DNA of 64,000 bases from Aquimarina sp040786285 (GTDB taxonomy: Bacteria; Bacteroidota; Bacteroidia; Flavobacteriales; Flavobacteriaceae), in the NCBI RefSeq assembly GCF_040786285.1, contig NZ_JBFMKQ010000001.1:1612001-1676000 (forward strand), read 5' to 3'. The notes beneath the pieces are model-generated. The model did no database searches. It had not been told where the DNA came from and was given only the letters and a program-made list of their open reading frames with translations. A program made the translations under genes and the position numbers. Shown here in pieces: positions 52,886 through 62,270 of this stretch (the first letter of the stretch is position 1; every line of letters begins with the position of its first letter).

Positions 52886-54385
52886 TTATTCTTCTTGCAT
52901 TGAAACTGTTTTCACATCTAGTTTTGCTTCTCTGGCTTTAGCTTCTTCTAACCACTTTGGCAATAGTGTTTTTTTGAATTCTTGTTTTTCTGCTTCTAAC
53001 TTTTCTATATCGAGTCCAATATAGGCTTGAGCTTTTTCCTTAGAAGAGATATCTGGCATTTCTACAGGTTCATTATGCCCTAAATCGGCAAGTAGTCGTG
53101 CTAGTTTTACTCTGGCTTCTTGTGCAACATGTAATCCACCACCGATAACTCTAGCAGTTTCTACCGGAGAATGAAAAGAAGCACCATGAGCAGCAGCAGC
53201 ATAATCCCAACGCCATTGTGCATGACGTATGTCTGTTAAAATAGCATCCATTTGATCTTCGGTAGCCCCAAGATCCCAGGCTTTTTTAGCTTCGATATGG
53301 GCTTTGACTAAAAGATCCTCTAATTTTAATCTATTCTCTGTCGATTTTTGTTGACGCTCAAATACATTAGCCATTAATTTACTTCCTTCTTCTCTATGAC
53401 ATACCTGGCAAGCATTCGCTATATTATTTAGTGGAGATTGTATGTGATGATCCGTAAATTTTTGCCCTCCTTCACTTTTATAAGGCATATGGCAATCTGC
53501 ACAGGATACTCCACGATCAGCATGTACACCTGTTGCATAAGTTTCATAACCGGGATGTTGCGCTTTTAGCATAGGCGTTTTACTAATTTTATGAGTCCAG
53601 TCTTTAAACTCTAACTCATCATAGTATTTCTCCATATCTTCTACAGCCATTCCATTTTTCCATGGAAAAACGAGATAGGGAGTCCCTTCTTTCCCTGGTA
53701 TATTTTTATCAAAATAGTACTCTACATGGCATTGAGCACAGACCAACGAACGCATTTCCTGATGCGTAGCATTATTAATATCCTTACCCATGGCATCAAA
53801 AGCCTCTACCAATGCAGGGCGGGTAATACGAAGTTTCATGCTCTTAGGGTCATGACAATCTGCACAACCAATAGAATTTACGATTTCTGGCCCTTTATCA
53901 GCCCATTTTCCTTTATAAAATTCTTCAATTCCTATCTCATTCATCAATCGTGGTACATCAGGACTTTTACAGGTCCAACAAGTAGCTGGCATTGGCCCGT
54001 CACCTTTTCCTTTTGGTCCTCCTGTTCTTAGTGTATTATGAATGTCTTCGATAGCGTATGAATGGCCACGCCCCTGATTGTAGTCTTTAGAAAAACCGTA
54101 TCCCGCAAATAGTACAACAAGACGGGGGTCTTCTTCAAGCATATCGCGCATGGCAGAACCACCCTGGTAGCTAGAAAAACTTGTATCAGTCGTTTGTAGA
54201 AAGGACTGGTATTCTTTTTGAAAATTTTCGCCCCAAACCGCATTACGAGGTTCATTCTCGCTAATATCTACTTTTGGGACATATTTGTATTTTGCTTCAG
54301 ACTTTCTATTAATAATACTGGAAGCCAGTAACCCCAATAAAAATACTACGATAATAGTAACAATGAATAATACCTTATTTTTCAT
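52886..54385 (-). CDS. nrfA: ammonia-forming cytochrome c nitrite reductase, catalytic subunit
   Basis: A 499-residue pentahaem nitrite reductase that reduces nitrite to ammonia with six electrons in the periplasm. The catalytic haem uses the NrfA-specific CWTCK motif at 136-140; four CxxCH motifs follow at 174-178, 216-220, 295-299 and 326-330. The N-terminal membrane helix (about 5-25) acts as an anchor or signal. GASFHSP near 400 supplies the distal His region. Follows nrfH by 12 bases. The CcsBA gene downstream may help mature the CK-type haem, since dedicated lyases are absent from the window. Confidence 0.95.
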   Translation of the reverse strand: MKNKVLFIVTIIVVFLLGLLASSIINRKSEAKYKYVPKVDISENEPRNAVWGENFQKEYQSFLQTTDTSFSSYQGGSAMRDMLEEDPRLVVLFAGYGFSKDYNQGRGHSYAIEDIHNTLRTGGPKGKGDGPMPATCWTCKSPDVPRLMNEIGIEEFYKGKWADKGPEIVNSIGCADCHDPKSMKLRITRPALVEAFDAMGKDINNATHQEMRSLVCAQCHVEYYFDKNIPGKEGTPYLVFPWKNGMAVEDMEKYYDELEFKDWTHKISKTPMLKAQHPGYETYATGVHADRGVSCADCHMPYKSEGGQKFTDHHIQSPLNNIANACQVCHREEGSKLMANVFERQQKSTENRLKLEDLLVKAHIEAKKAWDLGATEDQMDAILTDIRHAQWRWDYAAAAHGASFHSPVETARVIGGGLHVAQEARVKLARLLADLGHNEPVEMPDISSKEKAQAYIGLDIEKLEAEKQEFKKTLLPKWLEEAKAREAKLDVKTVSMQEE

Positions 54386-54397
54386 AATACTAGATGT

Positions 54398-54997
54398 TTA
54401 TTTTTCTTCAATTTCTTTTTGTAACCATTTGGGAATAACAGCCTCTACTTCATCTGTTGGTATAGGTGCTATGTTATATTTTACGGTCGAAATCCCATGG
54501 CTGCGCCCATGGGGTATTTCACGATGGCAACTCCAACACTGCCTGTCTGTTCTATCAGAAGCATGCCCATCTACCCAACCTTCATATTTAGTTTGGGTTA
54601 CTTGTTGCACATGGCAACGAATGCAATTATTCTGAACAACTTCTTGAGAGGCTTCTCGCATAAAAATAACGTCAGGTTCTGCTCTTAAAGTGAATATTGA
54701 GGCATGATATAAACCATCCTTGGCTTTAAAATAATATTTATTGAAAACATTATCATGGGGTACATGACAATCATTACAAGATGCCCACTCTCTGTGCGAA
54801 CTATGCATCCAGCTGTTATATACCGGAGTCATTACGTGGCAGTTAACACATGTTTGTGGATTATCACCCATATACGATACCACTTCTGATTCTTTGGCCA
54901 TAAATAATCCCAAGCCGATAAGGGCGGCTATGAGGAAAACCGCGGTAGGACGCCATCGGGATTTTTTATCTGGTAATACTTTGTCTTTTATTGCCAA
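54398..54997 (-). CDS. nrfH: NrfH, tetrahaem quinol dehydrogenase subunit of nitrite reductase
   Basis: A 199-residue NapC/NirT family cytochrome with one N-terminal transmembrane helix (about 16-36) and four CxxCH motifs (CVNCH at about 50, CNDCH near 74, CIRCH near 124, CWSCH near 153). It takes electrons from menaquinol and passes them to NrfA. HSSHREWASCNDCHVPHDN is a strong family mark. First gene of the nrfHA-ccsBA unit. No FNR-type palindrome is visible in the 112 bases upstream, so regulation may differ from the operon at 798. Confidence 0.95.
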   Translation of the reverse strand: MAIKDKVLPDKKSRWRPTAVFLIAALIGLGLFMAKESEVVSYMGDNPQTCVNCHVMTPVYNSWMHSSHREWASCNDCHVPHDNVFNKYYFKAKDGLYHASIFTLRAEPDVIFMREASQEVVQNNCIRCHVQQVTQTKYEGWVDGHASDRTDRQCWSCHREIPHGRSHGISTVKYNIAPIPTDEVEAVIPKWLQKEIEEK

Positions 54998-55109
54998 GAT
55001 TTGTGCGGTGTGAATTAGTTTTTAAATTTAATAAAAAAAAGAATAAAAAGACTGATTTAGCTTTGTTATTCGGGTATGTTTTTATTCTTATCCCTACGAT
55101 AGAAAAATT

Positions 55110-55940
55110 TTATATTTCGATCACTTGACCTTCACGTGCTAAATAGCAATTTGGAAATCGTTGTTGGCATTGCCGTTCTACCTTTCTTAAGAAATCATCG
55201 TTATGCTCTGGATCATGGTGAGTGAGGTATAGTTGTTTTACATTTGCAGCTTCAGCAACTTCTATAGCTTGTTCCCAACTGCTATGCCCCCAACCTTTAT
55301 GACTTGGTAGTTCTTCTGGAGTGTATTGAGCATCGTGAATAAGTATATCAGCGTTTCTACAAAAATTGACAACATTTTCATCTAATTCATCACCATGCTC
55401 TATATCTGTGCAATAGACAAATACTTTTCCTTCAGCTTCTAAGCGATAACCGTAGGCTCCCCCAGGATGCTTATGTTTGTTAACTGTTATTTGACCTCCA
55501 TCAAAGATGACTTTATCACCCTTATTCACGGTAAATGTAAAATTTGCCCCCATATCATCTATACCTATAGGAAAATATGTACTCTCCATTTGTTTAGCCA
55601 GTATTTCTTTGAAATCATGTATCTCCGGAGCATCATCTCCAATGATAAAAAACTCAATTTCTTTACTACTATCGTAAGCAGGAGCAAAAAATGGAAATCC
55701 TTGAATATGATCCCAATGGAAATGTGAAAAGGTGAGAAAAATCTTATTACCAGGTGAAAATTTTTTTGAAATGAGTTCTTTTCCCAGTTTTCTGATACCC
55801 GTACCTGAATCAAAAATGAGTACACTTTCTCCTTCTTTTTTACCCGATACAGCAACGCAAGTTGTGTTGCCTCCAAATTCCTGAAAACCAGATTCGCAAA
55901 CAGGTATAGAACCTCTGGTACCGTAAAATGTTATGATCAT
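55110..55940 (-). CDS. metallo-beta-lactamase fold hydrolase (phosphodiesterase-like)
   Basis: A 276-residue metallo-hydrolase. The metal motif SHFHWDHIQG (H73, H75, D77, H78) and a C-terminal YLTHHDPEHND supply the ligands. YGTRGSIPVCESGFQEFGGNTTC at the start is typical of the class I cyclic-nucleotide phosphodiesterase/PhnP-like branch of MBL enzymes rather than beta-lactamases. Cytosolic, no signal peptide. It is 38 bases downstream of the TerB-like gene, with which it is probably co-transcribed. A second-messenger or phosphodiester substrate is plausible but unproven. Confidence 0.82.
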   Translation of the reverse strand: MIITFYGTRGSIPVCESGFQEFGGNTTCVAVSGKKEGESVLIFDSGTGIRKLGKELISKKFSPGNKIFLTFSHFHWDHIQGFPFFAPAYDSSKEIEFFIIGDDAPEIHDFKEILAKQMESTYFPIGIDDMGANFTFTVNKGDKVIFDGGQITVNKHKHPGGAYGYRLEAEGKVFVYCTDIEHGDELDENVVNFCRNADILIHDAQYTPEELPSHKGWGHSSWEQAIEVAEAANVKQLYLTHHDPEHNDDFLRKVERQCQQRFPNCYLAREGQVIEI

Positions 55941-55978
55941 ACATCTAATTTAGTTAAAGAAGTAGGTATAACAGTAGA

Positions 55979-56389
55979 TTATTTATTAATATTCATGATT
56001 TCTACTTTATACGTTTCTTGATCTATCCCTTTCTCAATAACGGCTAACGATTTTCCGACGATGTACTTAACATTCCCCGGAGTAAATCCTATTGCCTTGG
56101 CCATTCTTTCTAACCAAAGGATTTGCTGTTCTCCAGAAATGGTTTGATCGTCAGAAATTAATTTTGTTAAAGTATACATGCTTTCTAATCGCTCATTATG
56201 AGTAGTGGTAGGTTCTAATGGATAGGTTAGATAGTTTTGCATGATGTGATCGTATTCTTCTACCGAAATCCCTAAAATTTTGGCCAAATGATCCAAAAAA
56301 GACTTCTCTTCTTCTGATACTTCGCCATCTCGTAAAGTAATTTTAACAACTGCGCCAAATTGATAATGATAGGTGCTCTCTGATTTCAT
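55979..56389 (-). CDS. TerB-like all-helical protein
   Basis: A 136-residue acidic helical protein of the TerB/DjlA-N-like superfamily: KITLRDGEVSEEEKSFLDHLAKILGIS-type first repeat and LTKLISDDQTISGEQQILWLERMAKAIGF-type second repeat, each with a D-G-x-hydrophobic-x-x-x-E core that can bind metal. No signal peptide. These small proteins sense stress or act with phosphoesterase partners in the Ter network; here the partner may be the MBL hydrolase directly downstream. Role not known. Confidence 0.7.
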   Translation of the reverse strand: MKSESTYHYQFGAVVKITLRDGEVSEEEKSFLDHLAKILGISVEEYDHIMQNYLTYPLEPTTTHNERLESMYTLTKLISDDQTISGEQQILWLERMAKAIGFTPGNVKYIVGKSLAVIEKGIDQETYKVEIMNINK

Positions 56390-56628
56390 AATATCGTAGT
56401 AAATAATTGTTATACACTAAAATTAGTTAATTTTAATGAGCCGAAGATTATCTTTTTGAGATCATTTTTAAAATTTAAATGCAATGCAACTTAACACCGC
56501 AAGTATACTATGGTGTTCCTTTGTACTAAACAAAAAAATGATATTGCCTCTGGTTAAAATGACTTACTATGTTTTTATACAATACAGAGAAAGTATGATA
56601 CTTTCACGTTAAAAGAGTTTAAAAAATA

Positions 56629-57747
56629 TCAGAAAGCTTCGTTGATTCCAAAATAAAAGCCGCTATTGCCATTTTCTCCAAATCCGGTATCCAAACGCAG
56701 CCATGTACTTTTGTTTTTAAGTAACTTAAAACGTATTCCAGCCCCTGCACTAGGCTTCATGTTACTTATACTGAAGAAATTTTCGGGAGTACTTGCTACT
56801 TCGCCGACCAATCCAAAGGCAGCCATTGTCCATCGTGGTTTAAAACGCCATCGATACTCAGTTTGTATAATATACATATGGTTGTCTGTAAATCTACCAT
56901 AGAAATATCCTCTAGCACTATAGCTTCCACCAAATTTAGCCAAACCTTGAAAAGGTGCGTCTCCAAAAGTGTTTTCACTATATACTTGCATTGCCAGAAT
57001 GCTCGTTTTGGTTAATGGTTCATACGTTCGTAAATCCAAAAAGAATTTATTATAGCCATGGGTAGCTCCCAGAAGTTCGCTTGAAAATTGAGCATTAAGT
57101 TTATAATAACGACCAGATAGGGGAGAGCCTACATCATCTCTGGTGTCTAAATTGAAGGTGACGCCTAACCCACTAATAATGGCTCGGTCACTACCTAAAA
57201 CTGCGGCAGAATCTAGAATTCCTCCTTCTTCAATTTCAGTAACTTCATGGTTTTCGAAGACATACTCAAATCCGAAATTAAGATTTGGAGGTAAACGTCT
57301 TAGATACCCCATTTTCAATTTATGCGAAGTCATGTTATACACTTCCTCATTTCTGTCGGGTGTACTATTACCTATACCCCAAAATAAATTAGGGTAGATC
57401 TCCCAGGTATAGTCTATATCGATAAAATAATCTCCTTTACCCAAATAGATTTCTGGTTTGACTTCAAATAGAAACTGTTCATTTAGTGTGTAAATTCCGC
57501 TAAATAAAATGTTTGATTGACGGTCATTATAGATATTGCTTTTATTTAATAAAAAAAGCTGTCCACCACCACCAAAACCAAATTCAGTTTCTGGCGTATA
57601 AAAGGCAATAGGAACTCCTATAAATTGAATATTTTTTGTGCTTGCAATCGTGTCGGTTTTAAATACAGTCTCTTTACTTTGAGACTGAACCCCATTAGAA
57701 AATAATAGTACGAGAGCAATTATATATGTTGAAATTTGTTTCTTCAT
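56629..57747 (-). CDS. BamA/TamA-like outer-membrane barrel without POTRA domains
   Basis: A 372-residue outer-membrane protein with a signal peptide (about 1-22) followed directly by an Omp85-type 16-strand barrel. The conserved lid-loop motif appears as GGSYSARGYFYGRF near 275, and LDTRDDVGSPLSGRYYKL near 200 is typical for D15 barrels. No POTRA repeats precede the barrel, so it is a short Omp85 relative as found in Bacteroidota, not the essential BamA. The C-terminal residue is Phe, fitting outer-membrane insertion. The start codon overlaps the previous gene's stop by one base, so the two barrels are translationally coupled. Confidence 0.85.
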   Translation of the reverse strand: MKKQISTYIIALVLLFSNGVQSQSKETVFKTDTIASTKNIQFIGVPIAFYTPETEFGFGGGGQLFLLNKSNIYNDRQSNILFSGIYTLNEQFLFEVKPEIYLGKGDYFIDIDYTWEIYPNLFWGIGNSTPDRNEEVYNMTSHKLKMGYLRRLPPNLNFGFEYVFENHEVTEIEEGGILDSAAVLGSDRAIISGLGVTFNLDTRDDVGSPLSGRYYKLNAQFSSELLGATHGYNKFFLDLRTYEPLTKTSILAMQVYSENTFGDAPFQGLAKFGGSYSARGYFYGRFTDNHMYIIQTEYRWRFKPRWTMAAFGLVGEVASTPENFFSISNMKPSAGAGIRFKLLKNKSTWLRLDTGFGENGNSGFYFGINEAF

Positions 57748-58409
57748 TAGAACTGATCTACTAAAATGTTAAAACCAAACGAAAAAGAAATACTATTCAC
57801 AAAAATATCTTCTGAGGTAGTCGTATTTATTGGGATTGATTCTTGATCAATATTAATCCATAATAAGTTGGTTTTTAATCCGATATCAAAGGTGACAAGA
57901 TCAAAGAAAGCATAAGAATACCCGACTCCAAGAAGTGTTCCAAAACCACCGCCTTCGCCTAATTCCTCTACAAAACCATTTGTTTGTTCTATTCGCGTAT
58001 TATCTCGATAGCGCACATATCCAGGGGATACTTGAAAAAAAAGTGATCCACGCTCTACCTTTGAGAGATAATACGAAACTAAAGGGCCTACAAATAAGTT
58101 CTCTGTAGTTCTCTCTACAACTCCTGAGTTATTGCTCCTATTAGCAGCAATTGTGATTCCTAGTAAAAAACGATTTTTTATAAATTTTCCAGTAGTGAAA
58201 TTAATCCCATATTCATTGGTGGTTGTAGTTTGGTCAGCACTTCTTAATTCAATAGTGCTTGAATTGATCGTACCGGATAAACCCGTAAGCCATTTTCCTT
58301 TCCGAAAAGGAGTGACAATAGAATCATTTTCTTTTTCCTGACCATTTACCGTTATGTTAAAAACGAGCAATAAAATGATTAGAATGTTAAAGTATCTGTT
58401 CTTATGCAT
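57747..58409 (-). CDS. small outer-membrane beta-barrel protein
   Basis: About 220 residues from the ATG at 58409 (MHKNRYFNILIILLLVFN), which gives a signal peptide ending NGQ; an upstream in-frame start at 58457 adds 16 non-hydrophobic residues and is less likely. The rest forms eight to ten amphipathic strands (for example TGLSGTINSSTIEL, FFQVSPGYVRY, YAFFDLVTFDIGLK) of an OmpA/OprF-type or porin-like barrel, ending in Phe. Located between an HtrA-like protease and an Omp85-like barrel in one minus-strand unit. Specific function unknown. Confidence 0.75.
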   Translation of the reverse strand: MHKNRYFNILIILLLVFNITVNGQEKENDSIVTPFRKGKWLTGLSGTINSSTIELRSADQTTTTNEYGINFTTGKFIKNRFLLGITIAANRSNNSGVVERTTENLFVGPLVSYYLSKVERGSLFFQVSPGYVRYRDNTRIEQTNGFVEELGEGGGFGTLLGVGYSYAFFDLVTFDIGLKTNLLWINIDQESIPINTTTSEDIFVNSISFSFGFNILVDQF

Positions 58410-58473
58410 AAGTGTTTTGTGTGTCTGATTCCATTGATCCGGGTAATATGTTAACATTACATTTATAAAAAAA

Positions 58474-59484
58474 TTATCTTTTTAACTTCATAACTTTTCC
58501 TCCTCTTAATATTGTAAGTTCAAAAGAGTCCGTAGACTTTAGCTTTTTACCCAACTCACCAAGTTTTACCAAAGAATCATCAGTAAGATCAAATATAACA
58601 TCATTAAAAGCGAGTATAATATCGCCCCCAATGATTAACTTTTGTCCATCAATTACAACTTCGGTATCACCTCCTAATAATCCCATTTTATGCAATACAG
58701 ATCCAAAAACTACACGCTGTACCAATAGACCACTATTTTGTGGGACATTGAACAATCGTTTAGTCTTACCTGTAAGGGGGTATGCATCAAAACCTAACCA
58801 AGGTGTTCTATTATTTGCGATCAGGTTTTTAGTAATATTTGCGGTTGCGGCGAACCCAATACCTTCAAAACCTCCTGATTTGGTAAGTATCTGACTTACC
58901 ACACCAATTACTTCGCCTTTCATATTAAACATTGGACCTCCAGAATTACCTGTATTAATGGCGGCATCTGTTTGAATAAACTCAGATTGAGTAAATGGAT
59001 TAGCACCTAGTTTGTTCTTAATAATTCCGCTTACATACCCTGAAGAAAGTGAATGACTATAGCCAAAGGGAGCACCAACAATGAACACTTGTTCTCCTAT
59101 TTTTACTTGATCTGAGTCTCCAAAGGTTACCGTTATAGCACCCTTTTTGGGTATATCTAGTTTGATTAAAGCAACATCTGCTGATTTGAAGGTAGAAATC
59201 ACTTTTGCAGATCGTATTTCTCCGTCAATAAATTTAACTCTTACTATTTCGGCAGCATCAACAACATGTGATGCAGTAATAATTTCAGATTCTGAAACCA
59301 TAAAACCAGATCCCAATCCTTCAGAAGTAACTGTTTTGGTAACACTACCATTAGATTCTAATTTTGCTTCTTGGGTAAATATAACTACTACAGCGGGGTT
59401 TACTTCTTCATAAAGTTTGGATAAGTCTTGCGCCTTACAAAAACTACTTAGCGCTATAAAAATAAGGAAGGGTATATTTTTCAT
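58474..59484 (-). CDS. HtrA/DegP-like trypsin-type serine protease
   Basis: A 336-residue exported S1C protease. After a signal peptide (about 1-18) the trypsin-like domain shows the full triad: TASHVVD with H73, SADVALIKLD with D103 and TGNSGGPMF with S181. A single degenerate PDZ-like domain follows (about 235-330, with IIGGDIILAFNDVIFD), short for DegP, which has two. It should act in the periplasm or at the surface on misfolded envelope proteins. Followed after 64 bases by the two barrel genes, suggesting an envelope quality-control unit. Confidence 0.88.
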   Translation of the reverse strand: MKNIPFLIFIALSSFCKAQDLSKLYEEVNPAVVVIFTQEAKLESNGSVTKTVTSEGLGSGFMVSESEIITASHVVDAAEIVRVKFIDGEIRSAKVISTFKSADVALIKLDIPKKGAITVTFGDSDQVKIGEQVFIVGAPFGYSHSLSSGYVSGIIKNKLGANPFTQSEFIQTDAAINTGNSGGPMFNMKGEVIGVVSQILTKSGGFEGIGFAATANITKNLIANNRTPWLGFDAYPLTGKTKRLFNVPQNSGLLVQRVVFGSVLHKMGLLGGDTEVVIDGQKLIIGGDIILAFNDVIFDLTDDSLVKLGELGKKLKSTDSFELTILRGGKVMKLKR

Positions 59485-59694
59485 TGTTGAATTTCAAAAG
59501 AGTATTATTCTTGTATTATACATGCTTTTATTGCGTAAAAATACTGATTTAACTTTTAGAGCGTGTTAGTATTTAAGGTTTGTCAAAAAATAAGAAATTA
59601 AAAACAATATGAATAGTTATGTGAATTTTCAAACTACATTTATCCATGCATAAATCATAATACGTTATTTATATTAGTAAATTGATCTCCAAAT

Positions 59695-60828
59695 ATGGAT
59701 TTAGTAAACACCTTATCAATAATTTCTTATCAATCCTTATTTTTTGCTTTTTTAGTTTTTTTGAAGAAGCAAAAAAATCAACCAGATTGGCTCTTGTTCT
59801 GTTTCTTCATTTTGTCATTTGTTCTCATACAAATCAATGTTTATACAAGTTTTAACTACGATATTACCAAGGCAAAATACTTTTTCATATCGATGCCATT
59901 TGGGCCATTAATATTTTCACTATTGTATTTATACATCTCTGCCCAAACAAAGAAAATCGAATGGAGTGATGGTATCCATTTTTTACCCTTTATCATCATC
60001 ATGATCACAGTACTTTCACAATATACACTTTTGGGTGCCCAAGAAAAGGCCGAGGTAATTAATCAAATACAGATTAATGGGTTAACAATCTGGATTAGAA
60101 TAATTAGATTTTCTATACAATTTTTGATTATTCCTTTCTATATATACCTAACGTGGCGAAAAATAAAGAGACATGAAAAACTACAATTAACGCAACTCTC
60201 ATATTCTGAAGGGATCAGCATTAATTGGCTAAGGCGCTTGCTATATTCAATATTTATTACTTGGATATGCCTTATAGTATCGTATTTTATCATCATTAGA
60301 TCAGAATTTTCACATGATCAAATACATATTTATCCTATGTTGCTTTTCTCTTTAGCTATAGTGTATATGGGCATTTATGGGATCAGAAATGATGTTGCTA
60401 TTACCGAAATTAGCGGAGTTCCTGAAAATAGAAATACGAAACAAGCGAACAAGAAACCAGATATAAACAGGATTTTAGAAGAAAAGGAAATTTCGGAGTG
60501 CAAACGAAGACTTTTGGATTGTATGTCTTCAGAGAAACCTTATCTAAATCCCAAACTTTCTCTACGCTCTTTGGCAGATATTTCTGAAATCCCGTATTAT
60601 TATCTCTCTAAAATATTTAAAGTGGGATTAAATACCACTTTTTATGATTTCGTAAACCAATATCGTGTAGAAGAATTTATTGAGAAAGCAAAACACCCAG
60701 GAAACAGTAAATTCACATTACTTACTTTGGCTTTTGAAGCAGGTTTTAATAGCAAATCATCTTTCTACTCTATATTTAAAAAACATATGGGTATTTCTCC
60801 ATCCGATTATGTAAAAACACATCTTTAA
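59695..60828 (+). CDS. AraC-type regulator with N-terminal multi-helix membrane domain
   Basis: A 377-residue protein with seven hydrophobic segments in residues 1-235 (for example SLFFAFLVFL, LLFCFFILSFVLIQINVY, LIVSYFIIIRS) and a C-terminal AraC helix-turn-helix (about 275-377): LSLRSLADISEIPYYYLSKIF, YDFVNQYRVEEF and LAFEAGFNSKSSFYSIFKKH with GISPSDYV. Membrane-bound AraC proteins of this design are common in Bacteroidota and sense an unknown signal. It diverges from the HtrA gene and is followed by a terminator, so it is probably a single-gene unit. Its targets may be the envelope genes downstream. Confidence 0.85.
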   Translation: MDLVNTLSIISYQSLFFAFLVFLKKQKNQPDWLLFCFFILSFVLIQINVYTSFNYDITKAKYFFISMPFGPLIFSLLYLYISAQTKKIEWSDGIHFLPFIIIMITVLSQYTLLGAQEKAEVINQIQINGLTIWIRIIRFSIQFLIIPFYIYLTWRKIKRHEKLQLTQLSYSEGISINWLRRLLYSIFITWICLIVSYFIIIRSEFSHDQIHIYPMLLFSLAIVYMGIYGIRNDVAITEISGVPENRNTKQANKKPDINRILEEKEISECKRRLLDCMSSEKPYLNPKLSLRSLADISEIPYYYLSKIFKVGLNTTFYDFVNQYRVEEFIEKAKHPGNSKFTLLTLAFEAGFNSKSSFYSIFKKHMGISPSDYVKTHL

Positions 60829-60954
60829 TTACTATTAAGTTTTTAGAGATTTCTTATAGAAGTATATGCCAAAATCCTAGTATGATAAAATCATTATAGG
60901 TAAAGGAACTTTTTAAAAACATTCAACAAATAGACTGTGTAACATTATGAATAT

Positions 60955-60983
60955 GTCCAGATTGTTTAATCTGGACTTTATTT
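60955..60983 (+). terminator. intrinsic terminator of the membrane AraC gene
   Basis: GTCCAGATT at 60955-60963 pairs perfectly with AATCTGGAC at 60968-60976 around a GTTT loop, followed by TTTATTTG. Confidence 0.75.
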
Positions 60984-61056
60984 GCTATTCATTTTTTCGG
61001 CATCATTCAATAAAAATATTTCTTAGCGGTCTATAAATCATAAATAACAATCTAGA

Positions 61057-61389
61057 ATGAGAAACATCGCTTTATTAATGTTAGTATTAGTTTGCTCAAC
61101 TACAATGGCACAAAAATCAACCGATAATTTTGAAGGAAACTGGAAAATGGAAGAAGGTGTCATAGTGCATATCACCAAACAAGGTGATAGCTTCATGGGT
61201 ATCGTAACCGAAAAAGATAAGGTAATCTTAGAGAACATCACTTTTGATAATAAAAAATGGACAGGTACATTAATAAAACCAAAAGACGGTAAAAAAATGA
61301 CTTGCGAATTGATTTTAGAGGGCCGAGAACTCAAAATTAAAGTAAGTAAAGGATTTGTTTCAAAAACATTGACCTGGACCAAACAGTAG
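61057..61389 (+). CDS. small secreted DUF2147-like protein
   Basis: A 110-residue protein with a signal peptide ending MAQ (about residue 19) and a single small beta-rich domain: FEGNWKMEEGVIVHITKQGDSFMG, then WTGTLIKPKDGKKMTCELILEG and KVSKGFVSKTLTW. The arrangement of G-W and a late C-x-L strand resembles DUF2147, a lipocalin-like family in the periplasm of Bacteroidota. Sits 33 bases before a beta-barrel gene with which it may be co-transcribed. Confidence 0.7.
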   Translation: MRNIALLMLVLVCSTTMAQKSTDNFEGNWKMEEGVIVHITKQGDSFMGIVTEKDKVILENITFDNKKWTGTLIKPKDGKKMTCELILEGRELKIKVSKGFVSKTLTWTKQ

Positions 61390-61422
61390 GAACTAAACAG
61401 AAATTAACTAAACACAATCGTC

Positions 61423-62136
61423 ATGTATTTTACTTCAAAAAAATGGGTACTCATCGGATTTTTAACCATAGCAATTTCTGCTTTTTCACAGAATAATAAT
61501 GATTCTAAATACTACTTGGGAATTTCTGCTGGGTCAAGTTTTCCTCTTGGCGACTTCAAGGATGCCTCAGAAAATAATGAAAATTCCGGCTTTGCAGAGA
61601 CCGGAACCAAATTTGATATTTATGGAGGTTATCGACTTGAAGAAAAGATAATTTTAACGGGAACTATTCGGCTTCAAAATTATGATATCAATACCGACGA
61701 CTTGATTAATACTCTTGAAACAAATAATCCGGGTACTGATTTTATGGATAATTCTGATAACTGGAATGTATTTTATGTATTGGTAGGGGTCGCCTACCAA
61801 ATGAATATTTCAGAAAAATTTGCTGTTCTTCCTCGTCTCGGTATTGGCCCTATGATCCTTAACAGTCCAGATGTTTCTGTTACTGCCACTAACGGCACAA
61901 GCACACTTAATTATTTTAGGGATGGAGGATCTGCTACAGGTTTTGGTTACGAAGTGGGTATTGGCTTGAAAAGGGATCTAGGAAAGCGATTTGCCTTAAT
62001 GCCCACTTTTACTTTTACCGGAGGTTTTATTACCCTAGAAAGTGTTACACGAGTTGGAGGAGTTGTCGTTTACTCTCAGTATCAACCCAACATTCTTACA
62101 TTTAATATGGGGTTGTCCTTAGCATATAAATTTTAA
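61423..62136 (+). CDS. outer-membrane beta-barrel protein
   Basis: A 237-residue protein with a signal peptide ending FSQ (about residue 22) and an eight-stranded-type barrel: YYLGISAGSSFPLGDFKDA, FDIYGGYRLEEKIILTGTI, FYVLVGVAYQMNISEKFAVL and the closing LSLAYKF ending in Phe. Pfam-style assignment would be outer-membrane beta-barrel/porin-like. Ligand unknown. The DUF2147-like gene precedes it by 33 bases, and a stable hairpin follows. Confidence 0.78.
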   Translation: MYFTSKKWVLIGFLTIAISAFSQNNNDSKYYLGISAGSSFPLGDFKDASENNENSGFAETGTKFDIYGGYRLEEKIILTGTIRLQNYDINTDDLINTLETNNPGTDFMDNSDNWNVFYVLVGVAYQMNISEKFAVLPRLGIGPMILNSPDVSVTATNGTSTLNYFRDGGSATGFGYEVGIGLKRDLGKRFALMPTFTFTGGFITLESVTRVGGVVVYSQYQPNILTFNMGLSLAYKF

Positions 62137-62157
62137 TACATCATTCTGTGTGATCTG

Positions 62158-62197
62158 AAACCTCTCATCATTACCCCTTATGATAAAAGAGAGGTTT
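62158..62197 (+). terminator. hairpin after the barrel gene, possible terminator
   Basis: AAACCTCTC at 62158-62166 pairs with GAGAGGTTT at 62189-62197, and an inner ATCAT/ATGAT pair extends the stem. The T-run after it is only three bases, so it may be a weak terminator or an mRNA-stabilising structure. Confidence 0.4.
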
Positions 62198-62270
62198 CCA
62201 GAACACATTCTTAATGGTTATTTAGAGCAAAGGTAGCATCAATAATCAATCACTAATACATAGTATCCAA

